Source of the DNA: Deinococcus marmoris DSM 12784
GTDB taxonomy: Bacteria; Deinococcota; Deinococci; Deinococcales; Deinococcaceae
Assembly: GCF_000701405.1 (NCBI RefSeq)
Contig: NZ_JNIV01000050.1
Coordinates: 1 to 33,638 of the forward strand
Direction of reading: 5' to 3'
DNA: 33,638 bases
Shown one piece after another: positions 1-12,663 of this stretch. Under the pieces are notes generated by a model. It saw only the letters and a program-made list of their open reading frames with translations, had not been told where the DNA came from and ran no database searches. The number at the start of each line of letters is the position of its first letter. The stretch's first letter is position 1. The position numbers and the translations under genes are program-made.

Positions 1-2
1 GT

Positions 3-341
3 TCAAGTGGCATTCTGTATTTATGCAGCGATGACAGCAGTCTGACCGCAAATGAAACCCTTGCGATCTATCAGAAACGATGGCCCGTAGAAGAATTTCA
101 CAAATCACTCAAGCAAAATGCCTCTCTTGGGAAGTCGCCTGCCAGTACACCTGCATGTCAGATCAAACACATTCTCTGTTCATTCTACGGACATATCAAG
201 CTGGAAAAATTGAAAATCATCCGCAAGGAAAATCACTTTGCGATGCGAACAAAGATGTATATCGCCGCTCTTAAAACTTCATACGAGGAATTACAAAGGC
301 TGAGGCAGCAATCCGAGAATTTTCAAAACTCTGCCGCGTAA
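3..341 (+). CDS. IS4-family transposase, C-terminal fragment
   Basis: An open frame runs from the left edge to a TAA at 339-341 (112 codons) with no start codon of its own in the window, so it is the end of a longer gene. Residues 23-37 match the IS4 signature Y-(2)-R-(3)-E-(6)-K exactly (Y23, R26, E30, K37). This is the region holding the third acidic residue of the DDE catalytic triad of cut-and-paste transposases. The tail is basic, with a run of Lys/Arg-rich helices. The DNA is clearly richer in A+T than the following genes, as expected for an acquired element. I could not identify a terminal inverted repeat in the roughly 170 bp after the stop, so the right boundary is unknown. Whether the element is intact to the left cannot be told from here. 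Confidence 0.82.
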   Translation, partial: SSGILYLCSDDSSLTANETLAIYQKRWPVEEFHKSLKQNASLGKSPASTPACQIKHILCSFYGHIKLEKLKIIRKENHFAMRTKMYIAALKTSYEELQRLRQQSENFQNSAA

Positions 342-504
342 GGTCAGTTATCAAGACTAAAACATGGAAAACCACCCGTGTTATGAACAAGCCACCCATC
401 CTGCCCCACATAGAAGGTGTGGGCCTCACTGACGGTGAGATTGAACATCTCCTGGGTCATTTGCGCGGCCCATCCCAGATGACGTCTGCCTCCCACGCGC
501 CCGC

Positions 505-510
505 TATACT
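505..510 (+). promoter_or_regulatory. -10 box of leaderless promoter
   Basis: TATACT lies 7 nt before the ATG at 518. At that distance transcription would begin at or beside the start codon. No convincing -35 is seen at 16-18 nt. This box favours the ATG at 518 over an in-frame ATG at 383. Confidence 0.6.
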
Positions 511-517
511 CCGGGCC

Positions 518-1099
518 ATGCGCCGTCCGTTTTCCCTGCCTGCCGTGGCGCTTCTGCCCGTGCTGGGGCTGTTGCTGCTGAGCGGCTGCGCCCGCACCAC
601 CGATACCTTCAAGCCGCGCATCAGCATCGACAGCGCGGTGGGGGTGGCCCGCGAGAAGTCGTTTGTGATGGAAGGTTCTGCGCTCGACGATATGGGCGTG
701 ACCCAGATCACCGTGGACGGCAAGGCCATTCCCATGCTGCCGGGCAGCCGCAAGCTGGCGCGATTCCAGTTCAAGACCCTGATCGAGGGAACACAGGGCA
801 AGTACACCGTCAAGGCGTTCGACGCCGCCGGAAACGTGGGCGTGCTGGTGCTGCCGATCAGCGTGGACGCGGTCAAGCCCACCGTTCAGGTCACGCGCTT
901 CGAGAAAAGTGGAACGGCCATCCGGGTGTCGGGGGTGGCCGGGGACAACAGCGGGGTGGCGCAGGTGCTGGTGGACGGCAACCGCCTGAACATCACCCCC
1001 GGCCCGCGCGTGGAATTCTTTGCCGAGACCACCGGCATCTGGGCGGACATCACCGTGATCGACACCGCCGGAAACCAGGCGACGTTACGCGCCCGTTGA
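518..1099 (+). CDS. Ig-like repeat lipoprotein
   Basis: A 193-residue predicted lipoprotein. The N-terminus has two Arg, a hydrophobic stretch and the lipobox LSGC at about residues 20-23, so it should be lipidated and held at the cell envelope. The mature part is two similar segments of about 80 residues (roughly 30-115 and 116-193). Each has a 'DxxGVxQxxVDG' turn and a closing 'DxAGN' motif, typical of bacterial Ig-like beta-sandwich repeats. An open frame extends back to 383, but the lipobox position and the TATACT box just before 518 show that 518 is the real start. The next gene begins 25 nt after the stop. Role unknown; such domains usually mediate binding or spacing at the surface. Family call is inferred from the repeat pattern. 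Confidence 0.75.
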   Translation: MRRPFSLPAVALLPVLGLLLLSGCARTTDTFKPRISIDSAVGVAREKSFVMEGSALDDMGVTQITVDGKAIPMLPGSRKLARFQFKTLIEGTQGKYTVKAFDAAGNVGVLVLPISVDAVKPTVQVTRFEKSGTAIRVSGVAGDNSGVAQVLVDGNRLNITPGPRVEFFAETTGIWADITVIDTAGNQATLRAR

Positions 1100-1118
1100 A
1101 TGGTCCGCGCCCGTTGAA
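1088..1118 (+). repeat. Tandem 18-bp duplication at gene end
   Basis: The 13-mer CGCGCCCGTTGAA occurs at 1088-1100 and again at 1106-1118, a period of 18 bp. The first copy contains the stop codon of the Ig-like lipoprotein; the second lies in the gap before the next gene. It looks like a small slippage duplication. Confidence 0.6.
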
Positions 1119-1124
1119 GTTCGG

Positions 1125-1751
1125 GTGACGGCCCCCGCACCGCTGGCCCGGCTGGTCCGCCCCTCGCGGCTGGCCCGCTTTGCCCTGCTCCTCACGGGCC
1201 TGTTCCTGTACGGCCTGAGCCTGCGGATGATGCTCGACGCCAACGTGGGCACGGCCCCCTGGGAGGTGCTGCACGTCGGCCTGACCCGGCACCTGCCGCT
1301 GACGGTGGGCGTGGTCAGCATCCTGACCGGGGCCGCCATCGTGGCGTTCACGGCGCTGCGGCTGAAAGAGCGCATCGGCCTGGGCACCGTGCTGAACGTG
1401 GTGTTGATCGGCGTGTTTCTGGACCTGCTGGCCCCGCTGATTCCCAACCCCGTGGCGCTGGGCTGGCGCTGGGGGCAGTTTCTGCTGGGCGTGGGGCTGC
1501 TGGGCTTTGCCACCGGGGCCTACGTGGCGGCGGGTCTGGGCGCTGGCCCGCGCGACGGCCTGACGCTGGCGCTGAACCGCCTGAGCGGCTGGCCCGTGCC
1601 GCGTATCCGCAGTGCGGTAGAAGTGGCGGTGCTGCTCGTCGGCTGGGCGCTGGGCGGGCCGCTGGGCTGGGGCACGCTGGTCTTTGCCCTGACGGTGGGT
1701 CCGGCGATGGGCTGGGGCCTGGGCCTGTTCGGGGTGGGGAAGAAGGCGTAG
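1125..1751 (+). CDS. YczE/YyaS-like membrane protein
   Basis: A 208-residue integral membrane protein starting at a GTG. About five hydrophobic segments are visible (near residues 20-35, 55-75, 80-105, 115-140 and 165-200), with an Arg-rich N-terminus. The pattern 'GxxPWxVLHxGL' after the first segment and 'GLGAGPRDGL' near residue 137 are characteristic of the YczE/YyaS family, whose best known member lies beside the surfactin cluster of Bacillus and whose biochemical role is not settled. It lies 25 nt after the Ig-like lipoprotein and may be co-transcribed with it. No Shine-Dalgarno sequence is evident before the GTG. No strong terminator was seen in the 132 bp after it. Confidence 0.72.
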   Translation: MTAPAPLARLVRPSRLARFALLLTGLFLYGLSLRMMLDANVGTAPWEVLHVGLTRHLPLTVGVVSILTGAAIVAFTALRLKERIGLGTVLNVVLIGVFLDLLAPLIPNPVALGWRWGQFLLGVGLLGFATGAYVAAGLGAGPRDGLTLALNRLSGWPVPRIRSAVEVAVLLVGWALGGPLGWGTLVFALTVGPAMGWGLGLFGVGKKA

Positions 1752-1869
1752 AGGTCGCAGGGTTTCTTTGACTGAAGTCTGAGTCTTCGCACGTCCGTTT
1801 GGGCGGGATTGCCAGGCTTAATGAAGTCTCGCCCCGCTGGGCAACTCATCAGGCACAGCCAGGACTTGG

Positions 1870-1875
1870 TAACGT
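1870..1875 (+). promoter_or_regulatory. -10 box of leaderless promoter
   Basis: TAACGT lies 8 nt before the ATG at 1884, the same arrangement as at several other starts in the window. No clear -35 hexamer. Confidence 0.45.
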
Positions 1876-1883
1876 GACACACC

Positions 1884-2456
1884 ATGTCCACGACACCTCT
1901 GACCTCGGTCCACCTTCGCGGTGCGGCAGCGTCCATCCTGATCAGCGCAGTTTTCGCGCTGGTCTGGGGACTGAACGGCAGTCTGGCCCTGACGGGTGGC
2001 TGGCGATTTCTGGCGCTGGCCGTGGTGGTGCTGATCAGCGGGGTTCTGGCGTTCCTGGCTCTGAAATTCAGCCGCGAGGCGGCCCGCGCCCCGGCCCCGT
2101 CAGGCACTGGCGCTCCGCCGCCCAATCCATTCGTGACCCCCGCCTACCGAATTTCGCTGATCGCCATGCTCGTGGCCTTTCCCGTGGCGGCCCGGCTGCT
2201 GACTGCCAGTGGCCGGGAGGACGCCATCATGCCCGTCATCGTGATCATCGTGGGGCTGCATTTTCTGGGTCTCGTCTCGGCGTTCCGCAACGGCATCTTC
2301 GCCTGGGTCGCCGGGGCCTTCTGCCTACTGGGCGGCGTGTCCCTGCTGCTGCCCGCCGGGATCAGGATTGCCGTGCTGGGCCTGGGCTGCGCGGTGATCC
2401 TCTGGCTGGGTGTTCTGCCGCTGGCGTTCCGGTCCCTGGCCCAGCTTCGGCGGTGA
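1884..2456 (+). CDS. Multi-pass membrane protein, function unknown
   Basis: A 190-residue protein that I do not recognise. Hydrophobic stretches at about residues 12-32, 40-62, 90-108, 115-135, 138-155 and 160-178 suggest six membrane segments in two groups of three. A hydrophilic Pro/Ala-rich loop (residues 64-88) separates them. The start is supported by TAACGT 8 nt upstream. An overlapping longer frame begins at 1799, but its codon pattern is that of a shadow frame. It ends 20 bp before the stop of the convergent lipocalin-like gene, so the two transcripts meet with almost no space and no obvious terminator between them. Confidence 0.65.
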   Translation: MSTTPLTSVHLRGAAASILISAVFALVWGLNGSLALTGGWRFLALAVVVLISGVLAFLALKFSREAARAPAPSGTGAPPPNPFVTPAYRISLIAMLVAFPVAARLLTASGREDAIMPVIVIIVGLHFLGLVSAFRNGIFAWVAGAFCLLGGVSLLLPAGIRIAVLGLGCAVILWLGVLPLAFRSLAQLRR

Positions 2457-2475
2457 TGGCCGCTGTGCTGCCGCA

Positions 2476-3495
2476 CTACTTGGCCGGAATGGTGAACAGC
2501 CCGCCCTCGTCTTTCGTCAGCACGCCGCCCACGAATTCGCCCATGCCCGAGGCGGTGATGGCCTGCCCGTTCAGCGTGCCGGTGCCGCTGACCGCTCCTT
2601 CCCAGTACGCCACAGATGTCGTCTTGCTCAGCAGTTCCTGATCGTCGCGCAGGGGGTTCAGGTCCAGACTCAAGTTCTCGCCGCTGACCTTCCAGCTCAG
2701 GGTGTAATCGCGCCCGCTGGGGCTTTTCCACACGCGGCCTGGCGTCATGGTCACGCCCCCCACCTCACGCGCCACGCCCTCTGGGCTGATCAGCGAGGCC
2801 GCCACCTGCACCACCTCATCTCTGGCGTTTCTGACCCGGTACAGCATCAGGTCCGAGCCGTCCGAGAGATGCAGGCCGAACCAGTCCCATTTGACTGCCG
2901 CGCCGGGCTGCTGATCGCCCCACTGGTGGTCCAGCCACGCCTGCCCACCCGCCTGCCGGGTTTCCTCGCCCACCTGAATTGTGCCGCCCACGTTCAGGCG
3001 CGTAATGCTCTGGTAGTACATCCGGCCTGTCTCGGCGGTGCCGGAGTAGCCGGGCGGATGCACCACCGGGATTTTGGCGGGGGTCAGTGTCAGGTTCAGC
3101 GGACCAGCCGTCAGCTTGAAGGGACCGTTGTTTCCGGCCTCCTGCACCAGTTTCCAGTCGCCCTGCGACAGACTCAGGGGCGGGAAGCCGAAGGTGGCCG
3201 ATTGATCGCCGTTCTCCACGAAATACAGTTTGTTGTTCTTCAGATCCGTGATGGCGATATGCGAGGCGTGGTACGGCAGTCCTCTGTAATTCACCTTGAA
3301 CTGTGCCCAGTGAAAAGCCAGCCCGGAGTCGGGCAGTACGCCGGAGACATACCACCACTCGGTTGCGGCATTTCTGGCCCCCAGATCGCCCGCCGCCGGC
3401 AGATTCGCCGGATCGAAAGCTGTCGGGGCAGGCACGCAGGCGGTGAACAGCAAAGCTCCCGTGATCACGGCGGCAGGAAGGCGCAGTTTGTCCAT
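2476..3495 (-). CDS. CrtC/AttH-type lipocalin-like lipoprotein
   Basis: A 339-residue predicted secreted lipoprotein. The N-terminus is a short signal peptide ending in FTAC at about residues 17-20, a slightly atypical lipobox. The mature part carries hallmarks of the CrtC/AttH family (lipocalin-like domain, hydroxyneurosporene synthase superfamily): 'EWWYVSG' near residue 46, a 'FHWAQFKV' strand, and 'WLDHQWGD' near residue 188, matching the family's W-x-D-H-x-x-G box. Members include carotenoid 1,2-hydratases and many uncharacterised secreted proteins annotated as hydrolases; the substrate here cannot be read from sequence. It is transcribed away from the liv operon, with a hairpin between them and a TAAGTT box just before its ATG. 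Family confident, reaction not. Confidence 0.78.
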   Translation of the reverse strand: MDKLRLPAAVITGALLFTACVPAPTAFDPANLPAAGDLGARNAATEWWYVSGVLPDSGLAFHWAQFKVNYRGLPYHASHIAITDLKNNKLYFVENGDQSATFGFPPLSLSQGDWKLVQEAGNNGPFKLTAGPLNLTLTPAKIPVVHPPGYSGTAETGRMYYQSITRLNVGGTIQVGEETRQAGGQAWLDHQWGDQQPGAAVKWDWFGLHLSDGSDLMLYRVRNARDEVVQVAASLISPEGVAREVGGVTMTPGRVWKSPSGRDYTLSWKVSGENLSLDLNPLRDDQELLSKTTSVAYWEGAVSGTGTLNGQAITASGMGEFVGGVLTKDEGGLFTIPAK

Positions 3496-3500
3496 GCTCC

Positions 3501-3506
3501 AACTTA
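3501..3506 (-). promoter_or_regulatory. -10 box of leaderless promoter
   Basis: Read on the minus strand, TAAGTT sits 5 nt before the ATG at 3495. A TTGAGG about 20 nt upstream is too far away to be a convincing -35. Confidence 0.4.
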
Positions 3507-3548
3507 CCTGCCCGGCCCATCTCAGACCTCAAGAATTGACCCAAAGGC

Positions 3549-3581
3549 AGAGGCCGGAGCGTCCTGCCCCGGCCTCTTTTT
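3549..3581. terminator. Hairpin terminator after livF
   Basis: A perfect 9-bp stem, AGAGGCCGG (3549-3557) with CCGGCCTCT (3569-3577), encloses an 11-nt loop. It lies between the livF stop and the next minus-strand gene, so it probably ends the liv operon. The T-run is strong only on the plus-strand side (3577-3581); on the minus strand the tract after the stem is only CTGCCTTT. Confidence 0.65.
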
Positions 3582-3622
3582 CCAGTCTTTCCTGTTGCTT
3601 GTCCTGTTACTTTTTCTGACCG

Positions 3623-4389
3623 CTAATCCTCGCCCAGGTACGCCTTACGCACGCTCTCATCCTTGGCGATGTCGCTGGCCTTGCCGCTCAGCTTCATCTC
3701 GCCGGTTTGCAGCACGTAGGCGCGGTGGGCAATCGCCAGGGCCATGTTGGCGTTCTGTTCCACCAGCAGCACGGTGGTGTTGTGTTCCTTGTTCAGCTTG
3801 ACGATGATGTCGAAGATCGCCTCCACGAACAGCGGCGACAGGCCCATGCTCGGCTCGTCCAGCAGCAGCAGGCGCGGATTGACCATCAGCGCGCGGGCAA
3901 TCGCCAGCATCTGCTGCTCACCGCCGGACATGGTGCCGCCCAGTTGGTTCTCGCGCTCCTTGAGGCGGGGAAAGTACGCGAAGCCCTCCTGCACGCGCTC
4001 CTCGATCAGCTTCTTGTCGGTAATCGTGTACGCGCCCACCTCCAGATTCTCGCGGACGGTCAGTTGGGCGAAGATGCGGCGGCCTTCGGGCACATGGCTC
4101 ATGCCCATCTGCATGGTCTGGTGGGCCGGCTTTCCGGCGATGTTCTCGCCCAGGTAGCTCAGCGTGCCGGTGCGCGGTTTCATCATGCCGCTGACGGTGC
4201 GCAGGGTGGTGGTCTTGCCCGCGCCGTTGCCGCCGATCAGGGCCACGATCTCGCCCTCATGGGCCTTGAGGGTAATGCCCTTGAGGGCGTGGATGTGGTC
4301 GTAGTAAGAGTGGATGTCGGTCAGTTCCAGCATGGGCGTTCCGCTGGTGCTGGGGGCCTCTGCGGGGGTCGGTGCAGTGGTGGGATGGG

Positions 4390-4393
<4 letters not shown>
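3623..4393 (-). CDS. livF: Branched-chain amino acid ABC transporter ATPase LivF
   Basis: A 256-residue cytoplasmic ATPase of the LivF type, one of two different ATPases that power uptake of leucine, isoleucine and valine or related amino acids. About 20 Pro/Thr/Ser-rich residues precede the domain. The nucleotide-binding motifs are complete: Walker A GGNGAGKTT near residue 54, ABC signature MSGGEQQ near residue 155, Walker B LLLLDEPSMGLSP near residue 175, and the H-loop region VEQNA, which carries Gln as is usual in this subfamily. 'SHVPEGRRIF' after the Walker A region is characteristic of LivF. Its ATG overlaps the livG stop by 4 nt (ATGA), implying translational coupling. It is the last gene of livHMGF and is followed by a hairpin. 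Confidence 0.95.
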
Positions 4394-5234
<841 letters not shown>

Positions 5235-5238
<4 letters not shown>

Positions 5239-6868
5239 CGTTCGCCTCCGGGCTTGTCGTCTTCCTTGGTGGTGGCCAGTCCGGCACTGTACACGTCGCC
5301 GCCCGCATTCAGACCGCTGGCGTTGCCCTGTGCGCTCTCGTCTTCCTGATCCTGATCGTGGTGCAGTTCGCGTGCGACGCGCTTGTTGGGCAGCAGCCCT
5401 TCGGGGCGCAGCAGCATCATGGCCACCAGGATCGAGCCGAAGATAAAGCGGTTGAAGTTGGCAGGGTTGACCTCCTGCGGAATCCAGGACACGTTGGCGC
5501 TGGCCTCGCCCAGACCCGGCAGAATCCGCAGGTTCAGCAGGGTGACCACTGCCGCGCCCAGGATCACGCCGCTGAACGATCCCATGCCGCCCAGCACCAC
5601 CATGCTCAGCACCGTGATGCTTTGCAGCAGGTTAAAGCTCTCGGGGCTGATAAAGGTCTGCTTGGCCGCGAAGATCATGCCCATGACCCCGGCAAAGCTG
5701 GCTCCGGTGGCAAAGGCGATCAGCTTGGTCTGCATCAGGGGCACGCCCATCGCCTGCGCCGCGATCTCGTCGTCGCGGATGGCGATCCACGCCCGCCCGA
5801 TGCGGCTCTTGTCCAGGCGCACGTTGACCAGCAGGATCACGGCGATCACGATCAGCACCAGCACGTACAGGAACAGCAGGTAGTGCTGCTCTGGCCGGAA
5901 GCCCAGCGCCCCGGCCAGTGAATTGAACCACGGCACCGACGCCGAGCCGATGGGGGTGATGCCCTGCGAACCCGCCGTATACAGGTCCAGGTTGTTGGCC
6001 AGCACCCGGATCACTTCGCCCAGGCCCAGCGTGATGATCGCCAGGTAATCGCCCTTGAGCTTCAGCACCGGCAACCCGATCAGCACGCCCACCAGGGCGG
6101 CGGTCATGACGCTCAGCGCCAGGAACAGCCAGAAGAAACCGGGGTTGATGCCGTTTGCCAGCGCCTCGGCGGACCCGGAGAACAGCACCATGATCGAGCG
6201 GCCCACCAGCATGATGCCCGCGAACAGCCCGAAACCCGCCAGCAAAAAGCTCAGGTTGCTCAGGCGGTTGGGTGCGGTGCGGGCGTGCAGGCCCCGGATG
6301 TACACCATGCTGCCCGCCGTCACCGCCGTCAGCACCAGCCCGGTGGCCAGGGTGCCGCTGCCGGTGCTGCCGGGGTTCTCGCCGTAATATTTCAGGACTT
6401 CACCGAAGCGTGGGCTGGCGAAGATGCTCCAGGTGTACGCGCCCACCGCGAAAAAGGCCACGTAACCCAGATCGAGCAGTCCGGCCAGCCCCACCACGAT
6501 GTTCAGGCCCAGGGCCAGCGCGGCGAAGATCATGATCTGAATGCTCAGGTCCAGCAGGCTGGTGTCGGCCTGCCCGGCCAGCGGCAACACGAACAGCAGG
6601 CTGCCGATGCCCACCAGCAACTTGGCCCAGTTGGCGGCCTTCCACAGATACGCGAACAGCACGTTGGCCAGGAACAGCGAGACGACCAGCGCTTCCACCA
6701 CCTTGTTGCGCAGAACGTCGCCCAGCGGTCCCAGGTTCCTCATGATGTCGGTTTCGTGCGAGACCAGCAGCAGAACAGACGTGACGATGAAGAACAGCAC
6801 CAGCAAGACGGTTCGGTCTGGTTTGACCAGGGGGGGGCGTACGGCGGGTTTCGCGGGATTGGCAACCG

Positions 6869-6872
<4 letters not shown>
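5235..6872 (-). CDS. livM: Branched-chain amino acid ABC transporter permease LivM (long form)
   Basis: A 545-residue inner-membrane permease. The conserved core is clear: 'GLNIVVGLAGLLDLGYVAFFAVGAY' in the first half, with the Gly/Leu-rich LivM segment, and the cytoplasmic coupling loop 'GRAWIAIRDDEIAAQAMGV', which docks on the ATPases. Many LivM proteins are about 320-425 residues, so this one is long. The extra length comes from an N-terminal region with two or three additional hydrophobic segments (residues 20-110), a longer periplasmic/membrane stretch in the middle (about 175-260), and a charged C-terminal tail of about 50 residues rich in Asp, Glu and Gln. It overlaps livH and livG by 4 nt each. 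Function is well supported; the role of the extensions is unknown. Confidence 0.93.
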
Positions 6873-7885
<1,013 letters not shown>

Positions 7886-7958
7886 AAAAACCAGCTCCTT
7901 TCAATGAATGAAGGGGGTGCGGTGGGACGCGGGACAAAGCAATGGTGAAATCGACTGC

Positions 7959-7989
7959 ATTCTACTCTTGGGGTGGGGCGCGGGTTAAA
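7959..7989 (-). promoter_or_regulatory. Possible livH promoter
   Basis: On the minus strand, TTTAAC (7989-7984) and TAGAAT (7964-7959) are 19 nt apart. The -10 is good; the -35 and spacing are weak. It would give a leader of about 65 nt that includes the livH ribosome-binding site. Confidence 0.35.
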
Positions 7990-8063
7990 TGTGGAATCAC
8001 TTCCAGAACCTCCCTCTGTGTCCCCGATGTCTCAAAAAGCCGGTGTTGACAGGCCGTACTGGC

Positions 8064-8096
8064 AAAAAGAGGGGGCCAGGCACGTAGCCCAGCCCC
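8064..8096 (-). terminator. Terminator between livK and livH
   Basis: On the minus strand GGGGCTGGGC and GCCTGGCCCC form a 10-bp stem with two G-T pairs and a 5-nt loop (TACGT), followed by CCTCTTTTTG. It lies 22 nt after the livK stop. This should end most livK transcripts, so the binding protein can be made in excess over the membrane parts. Confidence 0.8.
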
Positions 8097-8117
8097 ACGG
8101 TCAACAAGTGCTGGGGA

Positions 8118-9287
<1,170 letters not shown>

Positions 9288-9354
9288 AATTCCTCCGGGT
9301 ATAGATGCGCCGCCGGACCCTGGGGCCTGGATGCGCTGTGGTTGTGATAACAGG

Positions 9355-9383
9355 ATTCTAGGGACGAATTAAGGTGAAGTCAA
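9355..9383 (-). promoter_or_regulatory. livK promoter
   Basis: On the minus strand, TTGACT (9383-9378) and TAGAAT (9360-9355) are separated by exactly 17 nt, an almost consensus housekeeping promoter. It predicts a 5' leader of about 60 nt before the livK ATG at 9287. Confidence 0.82.
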
Positions 9384-9772
9384 TGCGTCCCTCATGTGAC
9401 CTTTGGAACGTCGGGGTGGCAACGACGTGTAAACCGGAGAATAATTGCGCCATGTTGTCTATATTGAGCAACAAACGTATGTTCGGATGTGTCTGTGCGG
9501 TTCTTCATCTCTCCGTCTTAATACACCTGGGGGTCCAATGGGGCGGCCATTGGATTGACCACCGGAAAAATGCCTCCCAGGGCTTTCAAAGCGGTGGGCC
9601 GGGTCCCTGGGTTTACCGCATCCCAGCCTCAGTCCAAATCTATGGCAGAGCGCCGTGTTGCAGATGGCGGGTGGGTGTCTGGCAGATGCCGGGATCTCGG
9701 TTGCAGGGCCGGGACCGCCGGGAAGCATTGAAGACAGTTCCAGGGTGACCAGGGTAATTTCCCCGCTCGTTG
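9384..9772. other. Gene-free stretch between glnA and livK
   Basis: About 390 bp between the glnA stop and the livK promoter. The open frames here look like chance frames: no ribosome-binding site and no recognisable domain. The only structure seen is a short inverted repeat at 9534-9554. No clear terminator for glnA is visible. Confidence 0.55.
9534..9554. repeat. 8-5-8 inverted repeat
   Basis: TCCAATGG (9534-9541) and CCATTGGA (9547-9554) are a perfect dyad with a 5-nt centre. No T-run follows on either strand, so an operator or chance dyad is likelier than a terminator. It lies about 150 bp upstream of the livK promoter. Confidence 0.5.
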
Positions 9773-11125
9773 CTACACCAGATCCAGATAGCGTTCCAGT
9801 TCCCAGGCATGTACGGCGGCGCTGTATTCGCGCCACTCCGCCCTTTTGGCAGCCACGAAATGGTCCAGGACATGTTCCCCCAGTGCCTGTTTCAGCACCT
9901 CGTCCTTGCCCAGCTCATCGACGGCCTCACGCAGGTCGGTGGGCAGCTCCTTGACGCGGTGGTGGCGTTTCTCGCGCACGGTCATCTTGAAGATGTTGCG
10001 GGCAATCGCGGGCGGCGGCTCCAGCTCGCGCTCGATGCCGTCCAGACCGGCGGCCAGCATGACGGCCAGCGCCAGATACGGGTTGCAACTGGGGTCCGGC
10101 ATCCGCAACTCGGCGCGGGTGGAATTGCCGCGCTTGGCCGGAATGCGGACCAGGGCGCTGCGGTTTCCCGTACTCCAGGCAATGTTGACCGGGGCCTCGA
10201 AGCCCGGCACCAGCCGTTTGTAGCTGTTGACCAGCGGGTTGGTGATGGCGGTCATGCCCTCGGCGTGGTCCAGCAGCCCGGCGATGAAGCTCTCGGCAAT
10301 CCTGGAGAGGCCGTATTCGCCCTTCTCGTCGGCAAAGGCATTCTTGCCGCCCCCAAACAGACTCAGGTGACAGTGCATCCCGCTGCCGCTGACGCCCGCC
10401 AGCGGCTTGGGCAGAAAGCTGGCCAGCAGGCCGTATTCCAGCGCCACCCGCTTGACCACGAATTTGAAGGTGGCAATCCGGTCTGCCGTTTCCAGTGCCG
10501 GGGCGTAGCGGAAGTCGATCTCGTGCTGGCCAGGGGCAACTTCATGGTGCGCGGCCTCGATCTCGAAGCCCATCTCGACGAGTTTGTTGGCGATCTCGCG
10601 GCGGATGCGTTCGCCCTTGTCGATGGGAGCGAGGTCAAAATACCCGGCCCGGTCGTGCGTTACCGTGCTGCCCAGGCCAGCGGGCGTGCGCTCGAACAGG
10701 AAGAACTCCGGCTCGGTGCCGACGAACATCTCGTAGCCTCTGGCCTGTGCCCGCTCGATCTGGCGCTTGAGAACCAGCCGGGGATCGCCCCCAAAGGGCG
10801 TGCCGTCCGGCAGCGTCACGTCGCAGATCAGCCGCGCCACCGCGCCGCGCTCGCTTTCCTCGCGCGAAAACGGCGGGTAGATCAGGAAGGTGCCCAGGTC
10901 CGGGCGCAGCAGCATGTCGGATTCCTCGACGCGGGTAAAGCCCTCCACGGCGCTGCCGTCAAAGGTCACGTCGCCGCTCAGGGCCTTTTCAAATTGTGAG
11001 GGCGGCACCTCCACGTTCTTGGTGGTCCCCAGGATGTCGGTGAATTGCAGGCGCAGAAACTTGATCTGTCCGTCTCGCAGGCGAGAAAGAATCTCGGCCC
11101 GGTCAGGTGTGGGGGAAAGGGTCAT
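9773..11125 (-). CDS. glnA: Type I glutamine synthetase
   Basis: A 450-residue glutamine synthetase (glutamate + ammonia + ATP to glutamine), the dodecameric GSI form. Motifs in order: DGSAVEGF (near residue 56), metal-binding 'GTEPEFFLF' (near 136), 'HHEVAPGQHEID' (near 193), 'SGSGMHCHLSLF' (near 246), 'NSYKRLVPGFEAP' (near 293), and the glutamate-binding 'NRSALVRIPA' (near 317). Length and the absence of an inserted adenylylation loop place it with GSI-alpha enzymes, which are not controlled by covalent AMP addition in the enteric way. GGAGGT lies before the ATG; no clear promoter was found. It stands between the liv operon and the UvrA-like gene, with a second, type III synthetase about 2.7 kb away. 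Confidence 0.95.
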   Translation of the reverse strand: MTLSPTPDRAEILSRLRDGQIKFLRLQFTDILGTTKNVEVPPSQFEKALSGDVTFDGSAVEGFTRVEESDMLLRPDLGTFLIYPPFSREESERGAVARLICDVTLPDGTPFGGDPRLVLKRQIERAQARGYEMFVGTEPEFFLFERTPAGLGSTVTHDRAGYFDLAPIDKGERIRREIANKLVEMGFEIEAAHHEVAPGQHEIDFRYAPALETADRIATFKFVVKRVALEYGLLASFLPKPLAGVSGSGMHCHLSLFGGGKNAFADEKGEYGLSRIAESFIAGLLDHAEGMTAITNPLVNSYKRLVPGFEAPVNIAWSTGNRSALVRIPAKRGNSTRAELRMPDPSCNPYLALAVMLAAGLDGIERELEPPPAIARNIFKMTVREKRHHRVKELPTDLREAVDELGKDEVLKQALGEHVLDHFVAAKRAEWREYSAAVHAWELERYLDLV

Positions 11126-11325
11126 GTGTGTTTTACCTCCAGGGACGTTCTGAACCCAGGGTAACGGGACCGGGGCCAGGGGGGAAGGTGAGGGGTTGTT
11201 TCTGTTGTGGATGTGGGGGCAGTGAAAGACGCCAGCAGGAAGCGAAAGTTAAGACCGGATGAACTTGTTGTGGCACGGTTTACACATGAATCTCAGAGAG
11301 TCTGGAGATCTCAGGAGGCCCATCC

Positions 11326-12660
<1,335 letters not shown>

Positions 12661-12663
12661 CAC

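Noticed and set aside
9452..9748. A 98-codon plus-strand ORF opening at ATG 9452 with AATAAT 6 nt upstream
   Set aside because: The box is not TANNNT, the peptide shows no domain or plausible composition, and the stretch lies in an intergenic gap; likely a chance frame.
11150..11325. Search for a radiation/desiccation response motif (TTATG-type palindrome) before the UvrA-like gene
   Set aside because: No such palindrome is visible in the upstream region, so no damage-response control is claimed.
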